Source of the DNA: Dictyobacter vulcani
GTDB taxonomy: Bacteria; Chloroflexota; Ktedonobacteria; Ktedonobacterales; Ktedonobacteraceae
NCBI RefSeq assembly: GCF_008974265.1
Contig: NZ_BKZW01000001.1
Location: 1,116,001-1,180,000 of the forward strand
DNA length: 64,000 nt
Direction: 5' to 3'
The first letter of the stretch is position 1, and the number at the start of each line of letters is the position of its first letter. This document shows, in pieces, positions 43,709-52,242 of the stretch. Both the position numbers and the translations under genes were made by a program. The notes under the pieces are model-generated. The model had not been told where the DNA came from, made no database searches, and saw only the letters and a list, made by a program, of their open reading frames with translations.

Positions 43709-44284
43709 TTACAATTGGGCCATCACGTTTTTACTGATTGAACGTAGCGTGGCAAACACGCCACGGCCATCAGCGGCCACGGACTCAAAGCTGGGGACAT
43801 GACGGCGATTCAGGTAATGTTCCAGGACATTTACAGGCACGGCATTGGGCATGTCGCGCTTATTCCACTGCATGACCAGCGGAAAGGTTGCCAGGTTCTT
43901 CCCGATCCGACGCATGTTCATTTCTAGCTCGGCTATACTTTGAACGTTTTCTTCAAACTTCTCAGCTTGAGAATCGACGACAAACACAATTCCGTCTGCA
44001 CCATTCAACACGGCCAGGCGGGTGCGCTCATATAAAATTTGCCCCGGTACAGTGTAGAGATGGAAACGTGTACGAAAGCCATGCACGGTTCCCAGATCGA
44101 GGGGCAAGAAATCGAAGAACAGAGTACGCTCTGTCTCCGTCGCAATAGAGAGCATGTCACCCCTGGCATTGGGATGAATGCTCTTATGCACATGTTGCAA
44201 ATTGGTTGTCTTCCCACAATATCCGATGCCGTAATACACAATCTTACAGTGGATCTCATGGGTAGCAATATTGATGAGAGCCAT
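43709..44284 (-). CDS. MglA-like Ras-superfamily GTPase
   Basis: A 191-residue small GTPase of the bacterial MglA type. Seen: the P-loop YYGIGYCGKTTNL (17-29), switch region with DFLPLD, G3 region YTVPGQ (the position of DxxG is TVPG, as in MglA), and G4 WNKRDMP with NKRD. The unusual G3 and the extra segment VHGFRTRFHLY are MglA hallmarks. MglA controls polarity and motility in other phyla. It is the last gene of an operon with two Roadblock proteins (15-base gap), the usual regulators of these GTPases. In this presumably filamentous lineage the output is unknown. Confidence 0.92.
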   Translation of the reverse strand: MALINIATHEIHCKIVYYGIGYCGKTTNLQHVHKSIHPNARGDMLSIATETERTLFFDFLPLDLGTVHGFRTRFHLYTVPGQILYERTRLAVLNGADGIVFVVDSQAEKFEENVQSIAELEMNMRRIGKNLATFPLVMQWNKRDMPNAVPVNVLEHYLNRRHVPSFESVAADGRGVFATLRSISKNVMAQL

Positions 44285-44299
44285 AAACGACAGGTTCCT

Positions 44300-44794
44300 C
44301 TAATCGCGGAAAAGCAGATCGATGGTATCTTCGACGGACGAGCGAAACTGAAGATTGAGCACCGAAGATTTTGTGCGCGTTGTGTCACTACGCACACGCT
44401 CAAGGGTGCGTCCAAGTTCATCAGAAGCTTTTTTCGACAGAACTTTGACCAGGCCGATATGCGTTAGCTTATCAAAAATAATTACCAGGAGCCATTGCTC
44501 TTCGACCATGGTGGTGTAGATGTTTTCCTGCACCCCCTGCTGAAAGATATTACGGAAGTCTTTTTCGTCGAGAAGTTTAGCAACCTCTCGTGATGATGAA
44601 AAGACACCAGCGAGCAGCGCTCCCAGGGTTGTTGCGTTGCGACGTGTACCTGTTCCTTGCACGGCAACAACCTGGCCACTTTTATCAAGCAGCATAGCAG
44701 ATGTGGCATTGGTATCATTCATCAACTTCAACAAGACAGCTGAAATTGTAGCAAGTTCGCGATCAGAAATGATAAGATTTGTTAATTGTTCCAT
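44300..44794 (-). CDS. Roadblock/LC7-domain protein (longer)
   Basis: A 164-residue protein with a Roadblock/LC7 fold (about 12-115): ISAVLLKLMNDTNATSAMLLDKSGQVVAVQGT and YTTMVEEQWLLVIIFDKLTHIGLV. A charged C-terminal helix of about 45 residues follows. Roadblock proteins act as GTPase-activating or scaffolding partners of MglA. GGAGGGC lies nine bases before the ATG at 44794, which I prefer over the reading from 44827. It is central in a three-gene minus-strand operon: the short Roadblock gene upstream, this one, then the GTPase. Confidence 0.88.
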   Translation of the reverse strand: MEQLTNLIISDRELATISAVLLKLMNDTNATSAMLLDKSGQVVAVQGTGTRRNATTLGALLAGVFSSSREVAKLLDEKDFRNIFQQGVQENIYTTMVEEQWLLVIIFDKLTHIGLVKVLSKKASDELGRTLERVRSDTTRTKSSVLNLQFRSSVEDTIDLLFRD

Positions 44795-44855
44795 GGACGC
44801 GCCGCCCTCCGTGTACACGTCTGGCATAAGGTATAATACACCATTTTATGTTGCG

Positions 44856-45221
44856 CTAAGCTTTATCTAGAGCCTCAAGAATTTCATTACGACTCGCTTT
44901 AACCAGATGGCGTACGCGACCAATATTCGAGGCATTATCTGAGAGTGTGACCATTAAGGCAAAATCTCCCAGGGGATCAACACTCACTATACCGTTTTCG
45001 TATTCCAAGAGCAACCCCACTGCGCTTCCTCGTCCTATCTCTTGCCCCAATGCCTCAGCGGTGCTAAAGCTTGTCGTTGTAATTGCACCCACCGCTTCCA
45101 TGTCCTCTTTGCCCTCTCGTGTCATGCCTTCGATCATCAGACCATCCCGGCCAACGAGAATTGCCTGTCGGACTCCTGGTATTGCTAAGAAGCGGCTCAG
45201 CATCTGTTTTAGATCAACCAT
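44856..45221 (-). CDS. Roadblock/LC7-domain protein (short, MglB-like)
   Basis: A 121-residue single-domain Roadblock protein: MVDLKQMLSRFLAIPGVRQAILVGRDGLMIE, a central helix with EAVGAITTTSFSTAEALGQEIGRG, strands LLLEYENGIVSVDPLGDFALMVTLSD, and a last helix. This is the length and plan of MglB-type homodimers that bind MglA. GGAGG lies close to the ATG. It is the first gene of the operon, 61 bases before the longer Roadblock gene. The stretch upstream to 45514 is a divergent promoter region. Confidence 0.9.
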   Translation of the reverse strand: MVDLKQMLSRFLAIPGVRQAILVGRDGLMIEGMTREGKEDMEAVGAITTTSFSTAEALGQEIGRGSAVGLLLEYENGIVSVDPLGDFALMVTLSDNASNIGRVRHLVKASRNEILEALDKA

Positions 45222-45514
45222 TGTTTCCTCCGCATTGTGGTTGCGATCTTGTTCCTGGTGGTGAGTCTGGGACCCTTGTTATTCTAACTGATGTCCTATT
45301 CGAGCGCAATGCTTTGGGACATCTTGGCTAATGTCTATCAATCACGCTGACCATGAGAAAGAAACTTTCTCTCTTCCTGCACGCGATTCTTTTTTCTCAC
45401 CCATAGAGCAAGTCACCCTACCCTTGCTGTACAATAAAGAGACGATAACAAACAATCGTGCATGCCGCTCAGACGCGGCTTTGAAAAAGAACGACAGTAG
45501 TCCAAGGAGCTTTT

Positions 45515-46066
45515 ATGGATGAACTACAGGCGTTATGGATACCTTCAACCAATTATTTTCCTGATCGCGACGGACATCGTCCGCGCTGGATTATAGTGCA
45601 TGGGACCGCTGGTTTTACGAGTGCGGAGGAAGTTGGCTATTATTTCCAACAGGCTGATGTCAGCACCCATTATACGATTGGTCGCGATGGCGTGATTGTA
45701 CAATCGGTACGCGAACATCATGGTGCCTGGGGAAATGGCGGAGTCACTGAAGGCCATGATCCCTGGTGGTCGCGTAGCCTGAATCCAAATAATGTGACGA
45801 TCTCTATCGAGCATGTAAAACCACATCGCGATAACTCGGACGAGCTCACAGAGATACAAAAGACAGTGAGTTTCCAGCTTATTCAGCGTATCTGTGAGCG
45901 TCACCAGATTCCTAAACGCAAGGCCGATACATCCGGGGGATCACAGGGCACTCTTCAATGGATCCTGTCTATCGCAGCTTTTGTCCTGGCCCGTATCCCT
46001 GGGATGAACTTTTTTCGTTCTTGCGTGCTCCAGATACGCTCACATCAAGATAAACATGTAGCATAG
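45515..46066 (+). CDS. N-acetylmuramoyl-L-alanine amidase (amidase_2), frame broken near the C-terminus
   Basis: Peptidoglycan amidase of the T7-lysozyme/PGRP fold. The first 140 residues are normal: RWIIVHGTAGFTSAEEVGYYF with the first zinc-binding His, STHYTIGRDGVIVQSV, and NNVTISIEHVK. After a GGGGG run at 45935-45939 the frame loses family similarity. Reading one base back restores GITGHSSMDPVYRSFCPGPYPWDELF, which holds the second His and the Cys zinc ligands, and ends at a TAA at 46051-46053. As written, the 183-residue product lacks two of three ligands. Either one G is missing from the sequence, or the gene is newly broken, or a -1 slip occurs. AAGGAG lies before the ATG. Confidence 0.85.
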   Translation: MDELQALWIPSTNYFPDRDGHRPRWIIVHGTAGFTSAEEVGYYFQQADVSTHYTIGRDGVIVQSVREHHGAWGNGGVTEGHDPWWSRSLNPNNVTISIEHVKPHRDNSDELTEIQKTVSFQLIQRICERHQIPKRKADTSGGSQGTLQWILSIAAFVLARIPGMNFFRSCVLQIRSHQDKHVA

Positions 46067-46088
46067 AGGCATCCGAACTGGATGCCTC
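46066..46088. terminator. Short terminator hairpin between convergent genes
   Basis: GAGGCATCC pairs with GGATGCCTC around five bases, between the amidase gene and guaB. T-rich sequence follows on the plus strand, but no long T run. Confidence 0.5.
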
Positions 46089-46103
46089 TGGCTTCTCTTA
46101 AAC

Positions 46104-47606
46104 TTAACGATTCTTGGTACCGTAATTGGGCGCTTCTTTAGTAATCATGACATCATGGGGATGGCTCTCGCGCAGACCTGCATTGGTGATGCGTGTAAAT
46201 TGCGCATACTCTTGCATGTCCTGGATAGTAGCCGCACCAGCATAACCCATAGCCTGCCGTAAGCCGCCAACCAGCTGGTACACGAGGGGTCCAAGCATGC
46301 CTTTATAGGGAACGCGGGCCTCAATACCTTCAGCGATCAGTTCATTTTCATCAACCTCGCCCTGGAAGTAGCGATGTTTGCTATAACTACGCTGCTTCAT
46401 AGCACCGATTGATCCCATACCACGATAGTCTTTGAAGCGCTCACCATGGGAGATAATCAGTTCGCCTGGGCTCTCATCCACACCAGCGAGCAAACTACCT
46501 AACATAACGGTATCTGAGCCAGCGACGATGGCTTTGGCGATGTCGCCTGAGTACTGGATACCACCATCACCAATGATAGGAATGTTATGACGGCGTGCCA
46601 CTGCGGCACAATCGTAGATAGCGGTAATCTGAGCCATACCGACACCGGAGATGATACGTGTGGTACAGATTGAACCAGCACCAATACCAACTTTGACAGC
46701 ATCAACACCAGCTTCAATCAGGGCTTCGGTGGCTTCAGCAGTCACGACATTACCAGCCACAAGCTGCACTTTTTTGCCGAAACGCTCGCTGATCTGGGCA
46801 ACACGCTCGATCACCATTCTGGAATGACCATGGGATGTATCCACAACCAGCGCATCCACACCCTCTTCAACCAGCGCGGCACAACGATCCAGCGAATCAG
46901 GGCCAACGCCAACAGCGGCGGCCACACGCAGACGACCAAACTCATCCTTGGAGGCATTCGGATAGAGGATTTTCTTTTGAATATCCTTCATGGTAATCAG
47001 GCCTTTAAGCATACCATGATCATCGACTACGGGGAGTTTTTCAACTTTACTGCGGTGGAGGATTTCACGGGCCTGCTCTAAGGTGGTACCAACGGGGACG
47101 GTAACGAGATTTTCGCGAGTCATCAGATCAAGGATTGGACGTTCTGGATTGTTTTCGAAGCGTAGATCACGATTCGTCAGGATACCGACCAGCCTGCCGT
47201 GCTCAGTGATAGGAATACCGGAGATGTGAAAACGCTTCATGACCATAAGTGCCTCACTTAAGGCCGCATCAGGTTCAAGAGTGATCGGATCAGTGATCAT
47301 ACCAGACTCAGAACGCTTGACTTTATCAACTTCTTGAGCCTGGAATTCAATGGACGCATTACTGTGAATAACACCAATGCCACCTTCACGCGCCATAGCA
47401 ATGGCCAGGCGAGCTTCGGTAACGGTATCCATAGCGGCACTAACAACAGGAATGTTAAGGCTAATGGAGCGCGTAAAACGTGTTTGGGTGGAGACTTCGC
47501 GGGGAAGAACAGAAGAGGCTGCTGGTATAATCAGCACATCGTCAAATGTGAGGCCTTCTTTAGCAAACTTCTGGGCAAAGGAGTCCGGATTCTGTGCCAG
47601 AGACAT
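46104..47606 (-). CDS. guaB: IMP dehydrogenase
   Basis: Converts IMP to XMP with NAD, the committed step to guanine nucleotides. The 500-residue protein has [11 protein letters not shown] (19-29), [17 protein letters not shown], two CBS domains (about 105-215), which commonly bind nucleotides and tune activity, and the catalytic loop [18 protein letters not shown] with nucleophile C314. [14 protein letters not shown] and the flap [10 protein letters not shown] then follow. I chose the ATG at 47606 because AAGGAGG is 12 bases upstream; the ATG at 47618 directly abuts that site and cannot use it. Convergent with the amidase gene. Confidence 0.97.
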   Translation of the reverse strand: MSLAQNPDSFAQKFAKEGLTFDDVLIIPAASSVLPREVSTQTRFTRSISLNIPVVSAAMDTVTEARLAIAMAREGGIGVIHSNASIEFQAQEVDKVKRSESGMITDPITLEPDAALSEALMVMKRFHISGIPITEHGRLVGILTNRDLRFENNPERPILDLMTRENLVTVPVGTTLEQAREILHRSKVEKLPVVDDHGMLKGLITMKDIQKKILYPNASKDEFGRLRVAAAVGVGPDSLDRCAALVEEGVDALVVDTSHGHSRMVIERVAQISERFGKKVQLVAGNVVTAEATEALIEAGVDAVKVGIGAGSICTTRIISGVGMAQITAIYDCAAVARRHNIPIIGDGGIQYSGDIAKAIVAGSDTVMLGSLLAGVDESPGELIISHGERFKDYRGMGSIGAMKQRSYSKHRYFQGEVDENELIAEGIEARVPYKGMLGPLVYQLVGGLRQAMGYAGAATIQDMQEYAQFTRITNAGLRESHPHDVMITKEAPNYGTKNR

Positions 47607-48003
47607 GGTGTAAGACATCCTCCTTAAAAAAACACCAGCACACATCCAAAACGTGTACTGGTCCTTCATTGGATAAAAAACAGGCTCGCGCCTGGACAGC
47701 TTATAAGGTAAAGCGATTTAAGAATTCCTGATAGTGTAACATCTAGTATCAGGCAGCGTCAAATAGATAAGATCACAATCATCTCTCAGCATAAAATGTA
47801 TGTTGTAGCAGCTCTCAGATCAGAGTGTGTCTGACTCCCATCCCAATGGGAGTGGTGAGTTTTCTGCCAGCCTGGGGAGCGCAGGCGCCCCCATTCTGTT
47901 TTATTGGTTGGTGCAGAGCACTTTCTGACCAGGAAATAGAAAAAAATCCTCTCCATGATAGCGGAGAGGATTTTGATTTATCGCGTCAGGCGAAAGCTTC
48001 TGT
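47607..48003. other. Intergenic region before guaB
   Basis: Contains a palindrome ACTCCCAT-CCCA-ATGGGAGT near 47836-47855, a GGGGAGC/GCGCCCCC structure near 47875-47893, and the terminator at 47943-47974. No gene. The first two may be another remnant of the repeat families seen elsewhere. Confidence 0.4.
47943..47974 (-). terminator. Terminator of the Lmo0937-type gene
   Basis: AATCCTCTCC pairs with GGAGAGGATT around an eight-base loop, with A and T runs outside, 30 bases past the minus-strand stop at 48004. Confidence 0.82.
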
Positions 48004-48171
48004 TTATAAGCTTCGGCGACCGCGGCTACCCATCACAACGTTGTAGATGATAACAACAACCGCGATAATGAGCAGAAGGTGGATCAATCCACCGGCAACG
48101 TGGAAAACTACGAAGCCAAGTAACCAGAGAATAAAGAGCACAACGGCAACAACCCAAAGTAAACCAACCAT
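48004..48171 (-). CDS. Tiny two-helix membrane protein, Lmo0937 family
   Basis: A 55-residue protein: one membrane helix (LLWVVAVVLFILWLLGFVV), a short turn with FHVAGGLIH, a second helix (LLLIIAVVVVIYNVV) and a basic tail GSRGRRSL. This is the layout of the small Lmo0937-type proteins found across Gram-positive and related bacteria; their function is unknown, though they often respond to stress. AAAGGAG lies eight bases before the ATG and a good terminator follows, so it is a complete single-gene unit despite its small size. Confidence 0.85.
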   Translation of the reverse strand: MVGLLWVVAVVLFILWLLGFVVFHVAGGLIHLLLIIAVVVIIYNVVMGSRGRRSL

Positions 48172-48515
48172 GATGCATCTCCTTTGACAAAAAGTGTAGG
48201 AACAATAATACCTTCACCACTTATCCATGAGGAAAATGGTTTTTATATAACTACTGTGTATACGTATTGTCAACAAAAATAGATGTGCAGTCCCACGAAA
48301 CCAGCAAAGATAACAAGGACTAGGATAGTACAGTATGGTATTCACTGACTTTCTTCTTGATCTCCAACCTCACGTTTTCCCCTTGCAAGGATTGAGAATG
48401 GGTCATGACTGTAGCTTTTGATGAATCGGATCTATACCAAACGCTAACACTACCTGATATTCTGCACAATTTTTCTCTACAATCTTACCTTTTTATGTCC
48501 TTTACCTATCTAATA
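48172..48515. other. Intergenic region
   Basis: AT-rich, no gene or clear structure seen. It separates the Lmo0937-type gene (and its promoter) from the 3' end of the AAA ATPase operon. Confidence 0.4.
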
Positions 48516-50792
48516 TCAGGCATTATGCTGAACCCATACACGAAAGATGGGAGCAGAAATCCTGTATCCTGACTCGTTTTTGATGAGCAAATCTCGCCTG
48601 GCAAGGATGCGCAAAGCCCTGGAAATATTTTTATGCTGCGTTCCTTGTTCAATGTCGCTCCAGCTAACTTCTTGCGACTGATTACTGACATAGAGCAAAC
48701 AGGCACGCTCGCTGTCATCACAACGTTTCCAGAGGTCATCAAAGTGGGCATCCCAGGATTCTACAAGCTGATTGACTGCAGAATAGATATCGTTAGCTTC
48801 GAGATAGTCTCTTTCATCAACATTGAGGTTATCGATGAGTTGAGAACAGAGAGCTTGAACAAGAAAAGGATGTCCATTAGTTTGCTGAATAATATGCTCA
48901 ACAGTTTCTCTAAAAAGTTCAGCTCCTGGATAGCCTGGTTTGGGATGCAAGATCAACTGGCGGGCTTCAGACTGGCTAAGAAAACTGACTTTGAGGGTCT
49001 GAACATTAACGAAGTAGTTGGACCAGTTAAGTCCTGTTTGAGTTCCCATATCGCTAAAAGCGTGAACGCCACTAAACAGAAGAATGATACTAGGTCTATA
49101 TTGAATGGTTTTCCGGCACCAGTCAAAAAACATGTTGAGGTCCAGATAGCCTTTATAGGCATACTCATCCAGTTTCTCAAATTCATCAAAGGCAAGCAAT
49201 AAAGTGCAATCTCCTTCTTCCAGGAGATAAACCACTTTATTTAACCATCCCTCAAAGAATAGGTATGCCATAGAGTCATTAAAATAGCTGGATGCCTGCA
49301 ATCGCTCAAAGGCCATAGGTTCTATGTGAATGCCTCGCTGGCTCAGTTCTTGTTGGATACCACTGGCAATGATCCCTAGAAAAATAGCAGTACGAGCGTA
49401 AATATTGGGATCCTGGAGATTATAGACAACGGGGATATAACTGGCCCCCAATACATAGGATAGTTGGCGCAGAGTACTGGTTTTTCCCATACGCCGCTCA
49501 CCTTGCAATAATAGGGTAGGACGCCGATTACCCTTATTCAATGCTTGCTCTAATTGCAATGCTAAATCTTTACGCCCCACAAACAAGGGATCATGTGGCT
49601 CCAATACCTGTCCAGGTTTATAGGGATTATCTATGTGACCAATATCCTGGCCCATCCGTTCGAGAATTGCTCGTTCTTCCAAAGCAGCCTTTTGCCAGGT
49701 TTCGATAATTTTCCTGACGCGGCGATTCAAACTCTGGTCACGAAATGCGATATTAGGATGAATTTTTTGCAAATTGTCAATCATTCTATCAATAGCTTTT
49801 AGTCTGGCTTGTTGACCAAGTGGCTGCAAGCTACTCATAGCTTCACGACTGGCATCGCTCAGCCTGGTCAACGCACTCGACCAGACTGGATTACTCAGCT
49901 TTGTTTCTGGCGGCAGAATCTCATTCAGATTATGCGTAACTCCTGAGATATGCTTAATAGTGGTACATCCTTCCAAATCTTGGATCGCAATCTCTAGCGC
50001 TGCATTCCGAGCCGCCCGTAACTGTAATGGCCGCTCAGCTACAATAAAAGCAATCTCCTCCAGAGTTTGCTGTGGTTGTTCACTATAAGCCAGCAACAGT
50101 GTATGTTTCAAAAAAGGTAATGGAAGATAAACGCGTTCATCCCAATACAACGCTGAATGCTTCAATAACATCAAAGATTCATTCGACCGATTCCTACTAA
50201 TTAAATATGTATAAAATACAGAAGTTCCACTTATCAAATAAAACGGGATTCGATATGCCCCCATGATACTAGCTATCCAAACAACTACCACAAATGTTGG
50301 ATCAGCACTTATCCCTTCTATCAATGCAACTCCTACTGCAATTGCTGTTGCAATTGCTATGCCACCTCTTATGCCAAACATTACACAAAAAGCTATTCCA
50401 GCTCCTAACCCTATCCCTATCCCTCCTATTATTCCAGACCCTAATCCTATCCCTATCCCAACCCCTATACCAAATGTTATTCCTGATGCTACCCCAACCC
50501 CTATACCCAACACAGTAGCAAATACTATTACAAATAGTATTCCAACAATTGGGGACCAAAGAAAGCTAAACATATCTCTATAATAGACTAAATGAAAAAA
50601 CATGCATGCCACATTGACAACAAGCACAATGAAGTAATCAATCAAAAATATAGGCAGAGCCATTCGTGCCATCACTTGCAAACGTTGCCTGTAGGTTGCT
50701 GGCTGCAGTTCTCTGATCAGATAGGTGGGTTGAAAAAATGCGTAGAACATCAGGCGCAAGGCTCTTACTTTTGATATCTGTCGTTCTATCAT
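48516..50792 (-). CDS. Large membrane-anchored AAA (STAND/MNS-like) ATPase with Gly-Ile repeat membrane domain
   Basis: A 758-residue protein. Residues about 1-210 are hydrophobic and include a remarkable run of GIG/GVG/GLG repeats (about 95-150), followed by a helical cytoplasmic stretch (about 215-410). The ATPase domain has VGRKDLALQLEQAL (about 413), Walker A QGERRMGKTSTL (about 430-440) and Walker B LLLAFDEFEKLDEY (about 531-544). A C-terminal winged-helix-like part ends the protein. GERR-x-GKT with DEFE is typical of the MNS/archaeal-ATPase group of STAND-like NTPases. AAGGAGT lies in the tail of the upstream gene, three bases from its stop, so translation is coupled. No effector domain is recognised. 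Confidence 0.75.
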   Translation of the reverse strand: MIERQISKVRALRLMFYAFFQPTYLIRELQPATYRQRLQVMARMALPIFLIDYFIVLVVNVACMFFHLVYYRDMFSFLWSPIVGILFVIVFATVLGIGVGVASGITFGIGVGIGIGLGSGIIGGIGIGLGAGIAFCVMFGIRGGIAIATAIAVGVALIEGISADPTFVVVVWIASIMGAYRIPFYLISGTSVFYTYLISRNRSNESLMLLKHSALYWDERVYLPLPFLKHTLLLAYSEQPQQTLEEIAFIVAERPLQLRAARNAALEIAIQDLEGCTTIKHISGVTHNLNEILPPETKLSNPVWSSALTRLSDASREAMSSLQPLGQQARLKAIDRMIDNLQKIHPNIAFRDQSLNRRVRKIIETWQKAALEERAILERMGQDIGHIDNPYKPGQVLEPHDPLFVGRKDLALQLEQALNKGNRRPTLLLQGERRMGKTSTLRQLSYVLGASYIPVVYNLQDPNIYARTAIFLGIIASGIQQELSQRGIHIEPMAFERLQASSYFNDSMAYLFFEGWLNKVVYLLEEGDCTLLLAFDEFEKLDEYAYKGYLDLNMFFDWCRKTIQYRPSIILLFSGVHAFSDMGTQTGLNWSNYFVNVQTLKVSFLSQSEARQLILHPKPGYPGAELFRETVEHIIQQTNGHPFLVQALCSQLIDNLNVDERDYLEANDIYSAVNQLVESWDAHFDDLWKRCDDSERACLLYVSNQSQEVSWSDIEQGTQHKNISRALRILARRDLLIKNESGYRISAPIFRVWVQHNA

Positions 50793-50795
50793 TAT

Positions 50796-51953
50796 TTACT
50801 CCTTGACTACTGCCTGATATGTTTCATCTAATCTGTGCTTAAAATTATTTTCATAATATGTATCGTCCACATTCAAATTATCCTCCTGAGACTGTTTATC
50901 CTCCAGCAGCATTTTACCAACCAATTGTAGGTGTAACGGTGGCCAGTAGCACTCTCCGGAAGGCTTATGACGTGCCCCCCACTGCAAAAATGCCTCTCGC
51001 TCTTTCTTATTAAAACCAGCTTGTTGCCCTTTATTCTCTACAAAATCTCGCGCCTCCTGTTCTGTAAAAGGCTTGAGCGTAATTTGCTGCACTATATTGA
51101 AGAGCGGACTGGTCTGCCCGGTCAATCCTTCAATGATTTCTTTCAAAGGATGTTTGCTGGCGGTAACCAGAACTAGCCCATCATCCTGTGCCAGAGCACG
51201 AAGGCCATCAAAGAATTCGTGATTAAACTCCTGCCTATCATTAAATCCTTCAAATTCATCAATGCAAAGAACTGGGCGTATTCCCATATTTATCATTCCA
51301 CGTATCGCCTGTGCCAATTGTGCAAGTGGCATCATGCCTGAAACATTTGCAGATATCGATATATTAAACTGCGTCAGCACATGTAGCACAAAGCTAGCCT
51401 GGTTCTTACATGTTGGATATGTGGCGCTGACCCTCACAACTCGATAGGAGGGATTATGCGTAGGCGCCACTAACTGTAGATACTCCAGGAGCCAGGTCTT
51501 ACCGATGCGGCGCTCACCGATAATCGAGCTGGATCCTTTTTTTGCTAGACGCGTAATCAGCGTGTTTCTTGCTGCCGCCCGACCATAAAACTCATCTGGA
51601 TCACTTAGAGATTCGTTAAACGAAAAGTAAGGTTGTCCTGACTTTTCTGCCGATGCTAATGATGCTAATGATGCTGACGCAGTACGATGATCAACAACAA
51701 ATATTATTGCTGTTATGATAACCAGGACGACTCCTATAGCAATTGTAATGCTGAGATGCTGCTCCATCCAACCAACAGGAGTATTAGGGGCAAAATCTGT
51801 ACTTGAGGTCATTCGAGTCGATATAATGTTGATTGCTAAACCTAATACAATGACAATCCAGAAGAAGCTTAATCCTTTACAGAGTCGATGGCATAGGCGA
51901 ATCCAAAAAGGTGGTATAACAACTGGCTTTTGTGATCGCGAAGGGGTTGTCAT
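50796..51953 (-). CDS. Membrane-anchored AAA (STAND/MNS-like) ATPase
   Basis: A 385-residue protein with two membrane helices (about 22-45 and 70-90), then an ATPase domain. Walker A is IIGERRIGKTWLL (about 142-154) and Walker B is RPVLCIDEFEGF (about 226-237), with TASKHPLKEI as the sensor region. The ATPase resembles that of the following gene (same GERR-x-GKT and DEFE motifs) but has no glycine-repeat domain and ends earlier. The ATG at 51953 has GGAG six to seven bases upstream; the TTG at 51968 does not. With the larger ATPase three bases downstream it forms a two-gene operon. I would not rule out a defence or stress-sensing role, but see no effector. Confidence 0.75.
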   Translation of the reverse strand: MTTPSRSQKPVVIPPFWIRLCHRLCKGLSFFWIVIVLGLAINIISTRMTSSTDFAPNTPVGWMEQHLSITIAIGVVLVIITAIIFVVDHRTASASLASLASAEKSGQPYFSFNESLSDPDEFYGRAAARNTLITRLAKKGSSSIIGERRIGKTWLLEYLQLVAPTHNPSYRVVRVSATYPTCKNQASFVLHVLTQFNISISANVSGMMPLAQLAQAIRGMINMGIRPVLCIDEFEGFNDRQEFNHEFFDGLRALAQDDGLVLVTASKHPLKEIIEGLTGQTSPLFNIVQQITLKPFTEQEARDFVENKGQQAGFNKKEREAFLQWGARHKPSGECYWPPLHLQLVGKMLLEDKQSQEDNLNVDDTYYENNFKHRLDETYQAVVKE

Positions 51954-52242
51954 CCTTAACTCCCGCAATTTATTATTATGTATTTTAGTATATAACGATT
52001 ATTATTGCATGGCAATATGTACTTAATTTTTGACATACATAAACATGTATATCACTGGTGCAGATCGTATATTTCTTGTTATCTAATATGCTTGAATCGT
52101 CCGGCTTGTCATCTTGCCAAAACTGCTGTACTTTATTACAAAAGGATTACTGGATTTCTGGCTGTTTAACCCTCCCATAGTCTTCGGGATATTTGTGTAG
52201 GTAGAAGAAAAGGGATGGTTGTAGATAAAAGGAGTAACTCTT

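Noticed and set aside
45331..45522. 63-codon frame before the amidase gene
   Set aside because: It overlaps the amidase start and its ribosome site, and lies in the Roadblock operon promoter region.
47830..47895. Possible further copy of the palindromic element
   Set aside because: Two short hairpins are present, but neither the inverted-repeat ends nor flanking direct repeats could be found.
50395..50520. CCTATCCC-type short repeats considered as a tandem array or CRISPR-like locus
   Set aside because: They lie inside the coding sequence of the large ATPase and simply encode the Gly-Ile repeat; spacing is irregular and there are no spacers.
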